Part shown: positions 27,418 through 36,621 of the stretch, piece by piece
Layout of the letters: the number at the start of each line of letters is the position of its first letter
Numbering within the stretch: position 1 is the stretch's first letter
Source of the DNA: Acidobacteriota bacterium
Lineage (GTDB): Bacteria; Acidobacteriota; Blastocatellia; UBA7656
Assembly (NCBI GenBank): GCA_038040445.1
Contig: JBBPIG010000004.1
Location: forward strand, 142,190 to 206,189
Direction: 5' to 3'
Length of the DNA: 64,000 nucleotides
Notes under the pieces: model-generated
Seen by the model: only the letters and a program-made list of their open reading frames with translations
Database searches by the model: none
What the model was told of the DNA's origin: nothing
Translations under genes and position numbers: made by a program

Positions 27418-27450
27418 CGAAAATATACGAAAATCTCTGAACATTGTCAA
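27418..27450 (-). promoter_or_regulatory. Leftward promoter with candidate SOS operator
   Basis: On the minus strand -35 TTGACA (27450-27445), 17-bp spacer, -10 TATATT (27427-27422). ATTTTCG-TAT-ATTTTCG (27434-27418) is an exact direct repeat with a 10-bp period covering the -10 box. It corresponds base for base in position to the imuB promoter element at 22398-22430. Confidence 0.7.
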
Positions 27451-27519
27451 GAACTATTTTCGCTCGCCGTATGCACTTTTTTCTTGACATTACCGGGGCT
27501 GGTATTCGACAATGTTCAG
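27437..27519. repeat. 12-bp inverted repeat upstream of lexA
   Basis: CTGAACATTGTC at 27437-27448 and GACAATGTTCAG at 27508-27519 are exact reverse complements 59 bp apart. The left arm overlaps the -35 box of the leftward promoter; the right arm follows a TTGACA at 27484 that may be the -35 of a rightward lexA promoter. Confidence 0.6.
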
Positions 27520-27595
27520 TGAATTTTCAGGACGGTGCGAAAGTAGGAATTGGGCTTTAGTCTGTGAGCTTCAGAGTCATGCGGGCGGACGAGAT

Positions 27596-27803
27596 CAGAC
27601 TGAAGTCTGGGCAGCAACCACGTAGTGGTCAAATGTTTGTAGTAATCGGCGGCGACAAGTCCTCACCCCGGCCGGTTGAAATGTCGGCTGGTGTCGAAGT
27701 CGTCTAATCGTACATCCAACTCCTGACGGAGTTGGCCCGTGGCGGTAGACATCATCGTACAAACATTGAACTCCTCGGGGGTTGCTATACAGACTGAAGT
27801 CTG
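27596..27803. repeat. Cluster of small REP-like palindromes upstream of lexA
   Basis: Short palindromes CAGAC-TGAA-GTCTG (27596-27609 and again 27790-27803), ACCAC-GTA-GTGGT (27618-27630) and CCAACTCC-TGAC-GGAGTTGG (27716-27735). A larger imperfect inverted relation links GCAACC...TGTTTGTA near 27612-27641 with TACAAACA...GGTTGC near 27757-27785. The last palindrome ends 18 bp before the lexA start. Confidence 0.75.
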
Positions 27804-27820
27804 TGCTACCTGGAGGCGAT

Positions 27821-28429
27821 ATGGTCACACCAAGACAGCGACAGATCTATGACTACCTTTGCCGTTACGCCGATGCGCACAGCTATGCGCCAACGATGGC
27901 GGAGATCGGCAAACAATTCAAGCTCAGCTCGCCGGCAAGCGTTCACCACATTTTAGCGGGACTGGAACGTGAGGGGCTGATCCGCCGCATCCCGAACGTA
28001 AGCCGCGGCATCGAGGTCGTGAGAGAAGAAGCCTCGGAACAGGACTTCGAGATACCGTTGCTGGGTGTAGTCGCAGCCGGCCAACCGATAGAAGCAATCC
28101 TCAGCCACGAAACCATCTGCGTGCCGCGCGATTTCATGGGCCGCGAGCGCCTGTTCGCGCTTCGCGTGCGCGGCGATTCGATGATCGGCGAGCAAATACG
28201 CGAAGGCGACTGCATCATCGTCGAGTCGCGCCAGACGGCTAACAACGGCGAGATGGTCGTAGCGCTGGTGGATGGGAGCGACGCGACGGTGAAGACTTTT
28301 TTCAAGGAACGCAATCAGATAAGACTCGAGCCGGCTAACCCGCGATATAAACCGATCATCGTTAGCCCGCCCGATCGCGTGACGATTCAGGGCGTCGTAA
28401 AGGGGCTTATTCGTAAGTACAAACGGTGA
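27821..28429 (+). CDS. lexA: LexA SOS repressor
   Basis: A 202-residue repressor. The winged helix is at the N-terminus (TPRQRQIYDYLCRYADAHSYAPTMAEIGKQFKLSS), the self-cleavage site is Ala86-Gly87 in GVVAAGQP, and the Ser/Lys dyad is Ser120 (VRGDSM) and Lys158 (DATVKTFF). The ATG at 27821 with GGAGG at 27811-27815 is chosen over a reading from 27782. It should control imuA and imuB-dnaE2 and perhaps the divergent transcript upstream. Confidence 0.96.
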   Translation: MVTPRQRQIYDYLCRYADAHSYAPTMAEIGKQFKLSSPASVHHILAGLEREGLIRRIPNVSRGIEVVREEASEQDFEIPLLGVVAAGQPIEAILSHETICVPRDFMGRERLFALRVRGDSMIGEQIREGDCIIVESRQTANNGEMVVALVDGSDATVKTFFKERNQIRLEPANPRYKPIIVSPPDRVTIQGVVKGLIRKYKR

Positions 28430-28550
28430 GGAAAATCAAGCCGGATCCCCGACGCTTCCCGTCCGTTCTTCACTGCCCGACTGCGCTGTTTCAACACCGC
28501 GTCCTACTGTTTTATAATCCGGTTCCCCGAATGCAGCCGGAATAGACGAC

Positions 28551-29876
28551 ATGAAACAGCCGATCATTACTCCCCGAGCCATAGGCCGCGCACGAACCAC
28601 TCTCCTCTGCGTCGTTCTATTCTCATTCGCGGATACTTCCTTGCGCCGAGTCGTGGCTCAGCAGCCTGTCAACAAGCAACTAAACCGAGGCGGTGTGCCG
28701 TTGCGCTTGCGCGAGCCGAGAATCAAACCTATCGAGGAAAAAGATTGGACCGCGGTGGAGCGCGAACTTCTCGCCCCGATCAAGACGGAACGTGGGTCCG
28801 TGCCGAACATCTACGGGACCCTGGCGCGCCACCCAAAGCTGTTCGCACCTCGTCTTACCTTCGGCCGCTACATTCAACGCGGCTCGACGGTGCCGGCGCG
28901 AGACCGCGAGATTCTCATCCTCCGAATCGCCTGGCTCTCAAGCGGGGAGTACGAATGGTCGGCGCGCACGACTATCGGAATCCAAAACGGCCTGACAAAA
29001 GAAGACATCCAGCGCATAGCCAAAGGGCCGCAAGCACGTGGATGGAATGCGTTCGACGCTTCGCTGGTGCTTGCAGCAGACGAGCTGTATCGGAACATGT
29101 TCATTAGCGATCCGACTTGGAACAGTCTGGCAATGCGCTACGACACTCATCAGATGATGGATCTTGTGATGACCGTAGGCGGGTATCACATGCTGGCGAT
29201 GGCGCTCAACAGCTTCGGTGTTCGGCTTGAGCAGGACGCTGCCGGTTTTCCAACTCGAGCCGGCACGCTCCAACCCGGGCCGAACCGCAGAGGTGGCATT
29301 CCGATTCGGCTCTCGAGACCGAGGATCCCGCCAACTCCGGAGAGCGACTGGTCCAATGACGAACGCGAGCTTTTGTCCGGTTTCAAACAGCAGCGGGGCT
29401 ACGTTATGAACGTCTACGGCACGCTGACGCGTCATCCGCAGATGTACAGACCGTGGCTGGCCTTTGCGAGATACATCTTGCGAGAGTCATCGCTGCCGGC
29501 CAGAGAACGAGAAATGCTGATCTGCCGGATAGCCTGGCTTGCGAGCGGCGAGTATGAGTGGGCGGCGCATAAGAGCCTTGGCAAGGACGCGGGTTTGACT
29601 GACGCGGAGATCACTCGCCTGTCAGAAGGACCGGACGCTAAGGGCTGGAGACCGATTGATGGAGCAATCGTGAAAGCTGTCGATGAGCTGCACTACGATG
29701 CTCTGATCAGTGATGCTACCTGGACGGCGCTCGCGAGGCGTTTCGATACGAGGCAACTGATGGATTTGGTATTCACGGTCGGCGCGTACAAGATGCTGGC
29801 GATGGCGCTCAATAGCTTTGGTGCGCAGTTGGACAAAGGAATGATCGGCTTCGAAACCCCAGCGAATCGAAATTGA
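28551..29876 (+). CDS. Exported tandem AhpD/carboxymuconolactone-decarboxylase-like protein
   Basis: A 441-residue protein with an N-terminal signal segment (TTLLCVVLFSFADTSL) and two similar halves of about 190 residues, each containing YGTL-RHP, PAR-RE-LI-RIAWL-SGEYEW and the FDTRQLMDLVFTVGAYKMLAMALNSFG block or a close match. The second half keeps YEWAAH with the typical His; the first has YEWSAR, with His replaced by Arg, so only one site may be active. The conserved CXXC of AhpD is absent. The substrate is unknown. Confidence 0.85.
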   Translation: MKQPIITPRAIGRARTTLLCVVLFSFADTSLRRVVAQQPVNKQLNRGGVPLRLREPRIKPIEEKDWTAVERELLAPIKTERGSVPNIYGTLARHPKLFAPRLTFGRYIQRGSTVPARDREILILRIAWLSSGEYEWSARTTIGIQNGLTKEDIQRIAKGPQARGWNAFDASLVLAADELYRNMFISDPTWNSLAMRYDTHQMMDLVMTVGGYHMLAMALNSFGVRLEQDAAGFPTRAGTLQPGPNRRGGIPIRLSRPRIPPTPESDWSNDERELLSGFKQQRGYVMNVYGTLTRHPQMYRPWLAFARYILRESSLPAREREMLICRIAWLASGEYEWAAHKSLGKDAGLTDAEITRLSEGPDAKGWRPIDGAIVKAVDELHYDALISDATWTALARRFDTRQLMDLVFTVGAYKMLAMALNSFGAQLDKGMIGFETPANRN

Positions 29877-30092
29877 AGAGCGCTCCGATCCGCGTCAAAA
29901 CCTGAGCGACACCGACCCCAGTTTTTCCATTAGCCCAGTCGTTCAGAGACTGTGTCAACACCGCCAACTTCAGTTGGGGTTTTGTCTAATCGAATGCTGC
30001 TTCGGACATGCCTGTTTGGCTCGTCGTGATGTACCATAATCCTTTCGGGTCGAGCATAGACCCGCCTGATCTCTTTGAGGAGACGCACTAAG

Positions 30093-31877
30093 ATGGCCGA
30101 CGAGTTTCATAGCGATGAGGATTTCGCGCTCGGAGTCGAGGACTTCCCTTCCGAGCGCGACTACAAGCTGCACTGCCTGCGACATTCGACCTCGCACATA
30201 ATGGCTTCGGCTGTTCAGCAAATCTTCCCCGACGCCAAGTTCGCCATCGGTCCGCCGATCAAGAACGGTTTCTACTACGACATGATGCTGCCGCGGCCGC
30301 TCACGCCCGAGGACCTGGTGGAAATCGAGCAGCGCATGCGCGAGATCGTCAAACGAGGGATCGAGTTCAAACGCGAGAATTGGGATAAATCGAAGGCGCT
30401 CGACTTTTTCGGGTCACACAACCAGGAGTTCAAAACCGAATTGATCAATGGCATTCCCGGCGACACGGTATCGACTTACGCGATCGGCGAATTTACCGAT
30501 CTTTGCGCGGGTCCGCACGTTCGGCGCACAAGCGAGTGCAAACACTTCAAGCTCACTTCGATTGCCGGCGCTTACTGGCGCGGCAGCGAGAAGAACCCGA
30601 TGCTTCAACGCATCTACGGCACGGTGTGGCCAACCAGGGACGAGCTCGAGGAGTACCTGCACAACATCGAAGAGGCGAAACGGCGCGATCATCGAAGGGT
30701 CGGGCGCGAGCTTGAACTCTTCATGACTCACGAGTGGGCGCCGGGCGCGCCGTTCTGGCTGCCGAAGGGCACGGTCATCTATCACACGCTTCAGGAGACC
30801 ATAAGACGGCTGCTCGCGCACAACGGCTACGTCGAGGTCAAGGCGCCGCTGCTGTTCAGCGAGAACCTGTTCAAGACTTCCGGGCACTGGGCTCACTACA
30901 AAGAGAACATGTTCATCGTCCACGAAGATGAACACGAATACGCGTTGAAGCCGATGAATTGCCCGGGCCACATGCTGATCTTCGGGGCGAAGCGGCGCAG
31001 TTATCGCGAGCTTCCATTGAGACTCTCCGAGCATAGCGTGCTTCATCGCAACGAGCGCGCCGGCGTGCTGGCTGGCCTAACCCGCGTGCGCCAGTTCCAA
31101 CAGGACGACGCTCACCTGTTCATCACCGAAGACCAGATCGGCGAAGAAGTGAACCGGCTGCTCGCGCTGGTAGCCCGAGTCTACAAGGCGTTCGGTATGG
31201 GTTATCGCTTTACGCTGAGTGTTCGCGGCGATGATATGTCGAAACACATGGGCGATCCGGCGGTGTGGGACCGGGCCGAGAAGCTGCTCGCGGAGGCGCT
31301 CGAGGAAAACCATCTCGAATACACCGTCGAGAAAGGCGAGGCCAACTTCTACGGGCCGAAGATCGATCAGATGGTCCAGGACTCCTTAAAACGCGAGCAC
31401 CAGCTCGGCACGATCCAGTTGGATTTTCAGCTTCCGCGGAGCTTCGGGCTGAGCTACGTCAACGAGCACAACGCCGAATCGATTCCGGTTGTGATTCATC
31501 GCGCCATCTACGGCTCGTTGGAGCGGTTCGTAGGCATCCTGATCGAGCATTACGCCGGAGCGTTTCCGGTGTGGCTCGCGCCGGTGCAGGCGAAGGTGCT
31601 GTCGATATCGGAGAAGACCGCCGACTATGCGCGCGAGGTCTACGAGCGATTGCTCGCCGAAGAGATTCGCGTCGAGTTGGACGTGCGCGACGATAAGATC
31701 GGCGCCAAGATTCGCGACGCGCAGCTCGAGAAGGTTCCGTACATGCTGGTCACCGGCGCGAAGGAAGCCGAGTCGCGCGCGGTGGCTGTTCGCTCGCGCG
31801 AGAAGGGCGACGAGGGCGCCGTACCGCTTGAAGAGTTCGTCGCCCGGATAAAGGTCGAAGCGAGCTTTGACTATTAG
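30093..31877 (+). CDS. thrS: Threonyl-tRNA synthetase without a TGS domain
   Basis: A 594-residue class II synthetase. It starts directly before the editing domain (LRHSTSHIMASAVQQIFP), lacking the roughly 60-residue N-terminal TGS domain common in bacteria. The zinc and catalytic motifs follow: MNCPGHMLIF, the motif-2 region HRNERAGVLAGLTRVRQFQQDDAHLF, motif 3 HRAIYGSLERFVGILIEHY and the anticodon-binding C-terminus. The ATG at 30093 follows GGAG by nine bases; a reading from 30075 adds only six residues and no TGS. Confidence 0.96.
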   Translation: MADEFHSDEDFALGVEDFPSERDYKLHCLRHSTSHIMASAVQQIFPDAKFAIGPPIKNGFYYDMMLPRPLTPEDLVEIEQRMREIVKRGIEFKRENWDKSKALDFFGSHNQEFKTELINGIPGDTVSTYAIGEFTDLCAGPHVRRTSECKHFKLTSIAGAYWRGSEKNPMLQRIYGTVWPTRDELEEYLHNIEEAKRRDHRRVGRELELFMTHEWAPGAPFWLPKGTVIYHTLQETIRRLLAHNGYVEVKAPLLFSENLFKTSGHWAHYKENMFIVHEDEHEYALKPMNCPGHMLIFGAKRRSYRELPLRLSEHSVLHRNERAGVLAGLTRVRQFQQDDAHLFITEDQIGEEVNRLLALVARVYKAFGMGYRFTLSVRGDDMSKHMGDPAVWDRAEKLLAEALEENHLEYTVEKGEANFYGPKIDQMVQDSLKREHQLGTIQLDFQLPRSFGLSYVNEHNAESIPVVIHRAIYGSLERFVGILIEHYAGAFPVWLAPVQAKVLSISEKTADYAREVYERLLAEEIRVELDVRDDKIGAKIRDAQLEKVPYMLVTGAKEAESRAVAVRSREKGDEGAVPLEEFVARIKVEASFDY

Positions 31878-31880
31878 TCT

Positions 31881-31950
31881 GGAGTTCAGAGTACAAGCTT
31901 TAGCTTGCTGTTGTAGTGGCTAGCAAGCTAAAGCTTGTACTCTGAACTCC
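31881..31950. repeat. Perfect 29-bp inverted repeat between thrS and the Sua5 gene
   Basis: Arms 31881-31909 and 31922-31950 are exact reverse complements with a 12-bp loop. Each arm starts or ends with GGAGTTCA, as at 23283, and carries an AAGCT-TT-AGCTT mini-palindrome. It begins 3 bp after the thrS stop and may work as a terminator. Confidence 0.9.
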
Positions 31951-31966
31951 GGCGGACCTTCACGCA

Positions 31967-32977
31967 ATGACCCAGGCCATCCATCTAGACCCTGAGCACC
32001 CTCAACAGGAAGCAATCGAACGGGCGGCGTCGATCATTCGAAACGGGGGTCTGGTCGCCTTCCCAACCGAAACCGTGTACGGACTGGGCGCCGATGCGAT
32101 GAACCAGAGCGCGGTCGAGAAGATCTTCGAAGCAAAGGGCAGACCCGCCGACAATCCGCTGATAGTTCACGTCAGTAGCCGCGATATGGTTGACCTCGCA
32201 GCAAGCGGTGTAAGCAAAAACGCCGAGCGGCTGATGGATAAATTCTGGCCAGGCCCGCTGACTTTGGTGCTCGAGCGAAAGCCGGAAGTCGCGCCCTCGG
32301 CATCGGCGGGCTTATCGACGGTTGCCGTGCGAATGCCCAGGAACACAATCGCCCTCGCCCTGATTCGCTCCTCGCGCACTCCCATTGCCGCGCCGAGCGC
32401 TAACGCATCTGGAAGACCGAGCCCAACGACCGCAGCGCACGTGCTCGAAGATCTGGGCGGGCGAATCGATATGATTCTCGACGGCGGAACTACGAACATC
32501 GGGATCGAATCGACGGTGCTTGATATGACTTCCGATCCACCAATGATCCTGCGGCCGGGCTGGATAACCCGCGAGATGTTGATGGCGGTCATTGGACCGG
32601 TGGAGCAAGCGACGTCCGGAGAAGAACTGCGGCGCTCGCCGGGCACCCGGCATCGACACTACAGCCCTCGCGCCCAGGTGATCCTAGTCGAGCACGGCTC
32701 GGCAGGCTTGATTGAAGGCATTTGCAAAGAGCATCTGAAAGAAGGCAGCGTGGGGCTCGTAGGTCACTCGGCAGTCGCGATCGATGACCCGAACCTCTCA
32801 AAGATTCGCCTGGAAAACAGTGCGAAAGACTATGCTCATTCCATCTACGCCGCGTTACGCGAGCTTGATGATAAGAACACCCGCGTGGTTGTGGTCGAAG
32901 GCATCAGTGAGGCTGGTGAAGGGGCGGCCGTTATGGATCGGCTTCGCAGGGCCGCGTGGCAAGATGATGGCCGATGA
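31967..32977 (+). CDS. L-threonylcarbamoyladenylate synthase (Sua5 type)
   Basis: A 336-residue YrdC/Sua5 protein that makes threonylcarbamoyl-AMP for the t6A modification of ANN-decoding tRNAs. Typical blocks are GGLVAFPTETVYGLGADA, KGRPADNPLIVH, FWPGPLTLVLE and PIAAPSANASGRPSPT, with a C-terminal Sua5 domain (SPGTRHRHYSPRA onward). It follows thrS, so two threonine-using tRNA functions stand side by side. Confidence 0.95.
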   Translation: MTQAIHLDPEHPQQEAIERAASIIRNGGLVAFPTETVYGLGADAMNQSAVEKIFEAKGRPADNPLIVHVSSRDMVDLAASGVSKNAERLMDKFWPGPLTLVLERKPEVAPSASAGLSTVAVRMPRNTIALALIRSSRTPIAAPSANASGRPSPTTAAHVLEDLGGRIDMILDGGTTNIGIESTVLDMTSDPPMILRPGWITREMLMAVIGPVEQATSGEELRRSPGTRHRHYSPRAQVILVEHGSAGLIEGICKEHLKEGSVGLVGHSAVAIDDPNLSKIRLENSAKDYAHSIYAALRELDDKNTRVVVVEGISEAGEGAAVMDRLRRAAWQDDGR

Positions 32978-33069
32978 CTAATGATTCCGTAGGCTGCGGC
33001 TCGGCTTACGGTTTTGTGATAATATGACCACGGCTCGCTTGCGGAAGAATCGCAAGCACGGAGGCGTGC

Positions 33070-33630
33070 ATGACCACACAGATACAACCTGTTCTGACTA
33101 TCGAAGATCTCGATCTCATGCCAGAGGATGGAAACCGATATGAACTCATCGAGGGGGAGATTTACATGTCTCGTGCGCCCAGCATCACTCACCAACTCGT
33201 GTTTCGGAATCTGCTGACCGGGATCGATGTCTTTCTGATGCGCAACCCGATTGGTTTGATTGTGCCCGGGCCGGGCGTGACCTTTGATGATTTCAACGGC
33301 GTTATTCCAGACATTGTATTCGTCAGCAATGAGCGTCGCGCACAAATTATTTCCGGCGAGCGATTCACGGACGCGCCTGATCTCGTGATTGAGATCATTT
33401 CTCCGGGCGCTGAGAATGAGCGTCGAGACCGAACGATCAAACGACGCCTTTACGGCCGATTTGGCGTTAAAGAGTATTGGCTCATTGACTTGGTAAATAG
33501 AGCAGTGGAGATTTACGAACTTGGTAAATCAGGACTGGAATTGGCTGCTACCTTCAGCGGCGATGATGAATTGACCTCGTCGGTACTCCCCGGATTCCGT
33601 TTGAAGCTGACTGACTTGTTCAGAATTTGA
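33070..33630 (+). CDS. Uma2-family (DUF820) putative endonuclease
   Basis: A 186-residue protein of the PD-(D/E)XK fold: YELIEGEIYMSRAPS, PDIVFVSNER, APDLVIEIISPGAENERRDRTIKRRLYGRFGVKEYWLIDL. This set of acidic residues is typical of Uma2. GGAGG precedes the ATG. The biological role of the family is unsettled. Confidence 0.92.
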   Translation: MTTQIQPVLTIEDLDLMPEDGNRYELIEGEIYMSRAPSITHQLVFRNLLTGIDVFLMRNPIGLIVPGPGVTFDDFNGVIPDIVFVSNERRAQIISGERFTDAPDLVIEIISPGAENERRDRTIKRRLYGRFGVKEYWLIDLVNRAVEIYELGKSGLELAATFSGDDELTSSVLPGFRLKLTDLFRI

Positions 33631-33653
33631 GAACCGCCCGCGTGCATCCTCTG

Positions 33654-34040
33654 ATGGACATCGACTCGATCCGAAACTACTGCCTCTCTCTTCCGCACGC
33701 AACAGAGGACATTCAGTGGGGCAACGATCTGCTGTTTCGAATCTCGGGAAAAATATTCGCCGGGATAAGCCTCGATCCACCACATTCTTTCTCGTTCAAG
33801 TGCACCCCTGAGAAGTTTGACGAGTTGATCGAACTCGAGGGCATCATACCCGCGCCCTATACGGCGCGGAACAAATGGGTGATGCTTGAAAGCCTGGACG
33901 CGCTTGGCGATTCTGAAATCAAACCGCTGATCAAGAATTCATATGAGATGATCTTTGCGAAGCTAACCAGGAAGGCGCACGCAGAACTTGGCGCGAGCAA
34001 TAAAGCAGCCGCCAAGCCGAAGCCGCCGCGAAAGAAGTAG
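33654..34040 (+). CDS. MmcQ/YjbR-family DNA-binding-like protein
   Basis: A 128-residue protein from the ATG at 33654 (MDIDSIRNYCLSLPHATEDIQWG), the normal MmcQ/YjbR start; a TTG at 33627 overlapping the previous stop is less likely. FRISGKIFAGISLD, SFKCTPEKFDELIELEGIIPAPY and a C-terminal KLTRKAHAEL with a basic Lys/Pro tail complete the fold. Function is unknown. Confidence 0.88.
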   Translation: MDIDSIRNYCLSLPHATEDIQWGNDLLFRISGKIFAGISLDPPHSFSFKCTPEKFDELIELEGIIPAPYTARNKWVMLESLDALGDSEIKPLIKNSYEMIFAKLTRKAHAELGASNKAAAKPKPPRKK

Positions 34041-34082
34041 GCTGCCGGCAACTTCGGGTTGGCATCAACAACGGGAGCACGA

Positions 34083-35258
34083 ATGCAAGCACTCAAGAAA
34101 CAGAGCCTCACTGAAGACGGGCTCGAGTTCGTCACTGACCAACCCGAGCCGCGGGTGGGACATTCGGAAGTGAAGATTCGCGTCGAAGCAGCGTCAATCT
34201 GCGGCACCGACCAGAGCATTTATCAGATCACATCGAAGCCGGGGATGCGCGATGAGATGCTGACCTACAACGGCGGCGACGTGTCGCGTTATCAGCCAAT
34301 CGTAGTCGGTCACGAGTTCTGCGGCGAAGTAGTTGAAGTCGGCGAAGACGTTCCGGCCGGAATCGCCAGGCAGGGTGATTATGTCACCAGTGAGATGCAC
34401 ATTTTCTGCGGCCATTGCCAGCAGTGCCGAACTGGCCGCCAGCACATCTGCAAGAACATCCGCGTCAAAGGGCTGCATCTCGACGGCGCGTTCGCCGAGT
34501 ACGTAGTCGTGCCCGCAAGCAACGTCGTAAACCTCGAACGCTTCGGGGGACGAGAAGTCATCCCGCCGCGCTTTGGAGCTTTTCTTGACGCGCTGGGAAA
34601 TGCTGTGCACACGGTGATGGAAGGCGACGTCGAAGGGAAGACTGTAGCGATCCTGGGATGCGGCGCTCAGGGACTGATGGCCACCGCAGTCGCGCGAACG
34701 CTTGGCGCTACCAGAATATACGTCACCGACTTTTCCGATCCTCGCGGACGCTTCGATGCGAGCCGGCTGGCGGCGCGATTCAAGACCGCGCGCGAGCTTG
34801 GCGCTGATTTCTGCTTCGACACCAACGAAGAGGCGATGCCAGGCCAGAAACAAAAGTTGATGGAGCGCGCCCGCAACGAGCACGGTGGCGGCATCGACGT
34901 CGTGCTCGAGATGAGCGGAGCCGAATCAGCCTACAACGACGCAGGGGCGATGGTTAAAAACGGCGGACAGATTCTGCTTCTTGGAATTCCCGCGCGCCCG
35001 TTGAGGTCTTTTGATTTTGGGAAGTACGCGGTGTGGAAAGGCGTTACGATTCGAGGCATCTTCGGCAGACGGCTGTTCGAGACCTGGTACGCAATGCTGG
35101 ACTTGTTGGCGACGGAGAAGTCGGGATTGAAGGCAAGACTCGAACAGATCATCTCGCGTGAGGCAGTGCCGCTTTCAGATTTCGAGCGAGGCTTCGAGCT
35201 GGTGCGGAACCACGAGGCGGTCAAGCTTCTGCTTACGCCAGACCGGACGAGCAAGTGA
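34083..35258 (+). CDS. tdh: Zinc-dependent L-threonine 3-dehydrogenase-like enzyme
   Basis: A 391-residue medium-chain dehydrogenase. Structural zinc ligands are in [15 protein letters not shown], catalytic zinc in [11 protein letters not shown] and [12 protein letters not shown], and the Rossmann fold has [12 protein letters not shown]. It is longer than typical Tdh (about 340). The following gene encodes the Kbl-type lyase that uses its product, which supports threonine to 2-amino-3-ketobutyrate oxidation. GGGAG supports the ATG at 34083. Confidence 0.85.
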   Translation: MQALKKQSLTEDGLEFVTDQPEPRVGHSEVKIRVEAASICGTDQSIYQITSKPGMRDEMLTYNGGDVSRYQPIVVGHEFCGEVVEVGEDVPAGIARQGDYVTSEMHIFCGHCQQCRTGRQHICKNIRVKGLHLDGAFAEYVVVPASNVVNLERFGGREVIPPRFGAFLDALGNAVHTVMEGDVEGKTVAILGCGAQGLMATAVARTLGATRIYVTDFSDPRGRFDASRLAARFKTARELGADFCFDTNEEAMPGQKQKLMERARNEHGGGIDVVLEMSGAESAYNDAGAMVKNGGQILLLGIPARPLRSFDFGKYAVWKGVTIRGIFGRRLFETWYAMLDLLATEKSGLKARLEQIISREAVPLSDFERGFELVRNHEAVKLLLTPDRTSK

Positions 35259-35264
35259 GAGCGA

Positions 35265-35320
35265 ATGACCGCCGACGGTGGACGAGCGACGGAGGCCGTC
35301 GGTCTTCCGTCGTCGGTCAT
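35265..35320. repeat. Heptad hairpin between tdh and kbl
   Basis: Outer arms 35265-35278 and 35307-35320 pair with one mismatch; an inner CGACGG-AGG-CCGTCG (35287-35301) pairs perfectly. The right side reads as degenerate TCGGTCT heptamers continuing to about 35328. It lies in the 89-bp gap of the operon. Confidence 0.75.
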
Positions 35321-35347
35321 CGGTCGTCTTGATCAAAGGAGACCTGA

Positions 35348-36577
35348 ATGAATCCCACTGAGCTTTACTCAACACTCAATCGCGAACTTGAAAACATCAA
35401 AGAGGCAAAGACCTTCAAGTACGAAGTCCCGCTCGAGAGCGAGCAGGGTGGCGAGGTCATCGTTGAAGGCCACCGGGTGGTGATGCTCGCGTCCAACAAC
35501 TACCTCGGGCTTGCGAATCATCCTCGCATCAAAGCAGCCGCACACCGCGGAATCGACGAGTGGGGCTACGGACTTTCGTCAGTGCGATTCCTTTGCGGGA
35601 CCGAGCCCATTCATATCGAGCTCGAACGCCGCATAGCGCAGTTTGTCGGTTGCGAAGCGGCGATTCTTCACTCGTCGTGCTTCGCCGCGAACGAAGCCTT
35701 CTTCACCGCGCTGCTCGCGAACGATTTCGGGCAGAGCGACTACCAGGACGTCATCTACAGCGATCAGCTCAATCACGCGAGCATCATCGACGGCGTTCGT
35801 CTCTGCAGGGCCGTGGCCAAGCAGACGGTGTCGCGCCTTTATCGAAACGGCGATGTGAATCATCTGCGCGAGATGCTCGAAGAGGACCGCGGCAAGAATT
35901 ATCGCATCAAGATCATCGCGTCCGACGGGGTGTTCTCGATGGAAGGCTTGCTCGCGCCGTTGCCTGAACTTGTTGCACTCGCAAATGAGCATAACGCGCT
36001 GCTGTTTGTGGACGAATCTCACGCGACCGGCGCGTTGGGAAAGACCGGTCGCGGCACCATCGAAGAACTTGGCGTGTACGGCAAGGTCGACGTCATCACC
36101 GGAACTTTTGGGAAAGCGCTGGGCGGGGCGTGTGGTGGGTTCATCGCGGGACGAACTCCGTTGATCGAATTCCTCCGCCAGAAATCGCGGCCTTACACAT
36201 TCTCGAACACGATGCCGCCTTCGGTCGTTGTAGCGTCAATTGAAGCGATCGACTTGATCGAGAAGAATCCTTCAATCGTCGAGCAACTCCGCGAGAACAC
36301 CGACTACTTCCGTCGCGAGATCGTGCGGCTGGGCTTCAAGATCATTGAGGGCCGGCACCCGATTGTACCGGTGATGCTAGGCGAAGCCGCGCTTGCGCAG
36401 GACATGAGCCAGGAGTTGTTGAAGGAAGGTGTATACATCAAAGGCCTCTGGTACCCGGTCGTACCCAAAGGCGAAGCTCGCTTGAGGGCACAGATCTCAG
36501 CGGCCCACACACGCGAAGATCTCGACCGTGCGCTTGATGCATTTGATAAGGTTGGCAAGGCTCTTGGTGTGCTCTAG
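35348..36577 (+). CDS. kbl: 2-amino-3-ketobutyrate CoA ligase-like aminotransferase
   Basis: A 409-residue alpha-oxoamine synthase with PLP. The Schiff-base Lys is in [14 protein letters not shown], with [26 protein letters not shown] and [12 protein letters not shown] upstream. It converts 2-amino-3-ketobutyrate and CoA to glycine and acetyl-CoA. BioF is the closest alternative, but the adjacent tdh favours Kbl. GGAGA precedes the ATG. Confidence 0.9.
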   Translation: MNPTELYSTLNRELENIKEAKTFKYEVPLESEQGGEVIVEGHRVVMLASNNYLGLANHPRIKAAAHRGIDEWGYGLSSVRFLCGTEPIHIELERRIAQFVGCEAAILHSSCFAANEAFFTALLANDFGQSDYQDVIYSDQLNHASIIDGVRLCRAVAKQTVSRLYRNGDVNHLREMLEEDRGKNYRIKIIASDGVFSMEGLLAPLPELVALANEHNALLFVDESHATGALGKTGRGTIEELGVYGKVDVITGTFGKALGGACGGFIAGRTPLIEFLRQKSRPYTFSNTMPPSVVVASIEAIDLIEKNPSIVEQLRENTDYFRREIVRLGFKIIEGRHPIVPVMLGEAALAQDMSQELLKEGVYIKGLWYPVVPKGEARLRAQISAAHTREDLDRALDAFDKVGKALGVL

Positions 36578-36621
36578 CTGGGAATACGTTTCGAGGACGC
36601 TTCATTGAATAGAGGTTAGAG

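Noticed and set aside
30414-31046. 210-codon minus-strand frame inside thrS
   Set aside because: Antisense to conserved synthetase motifs.
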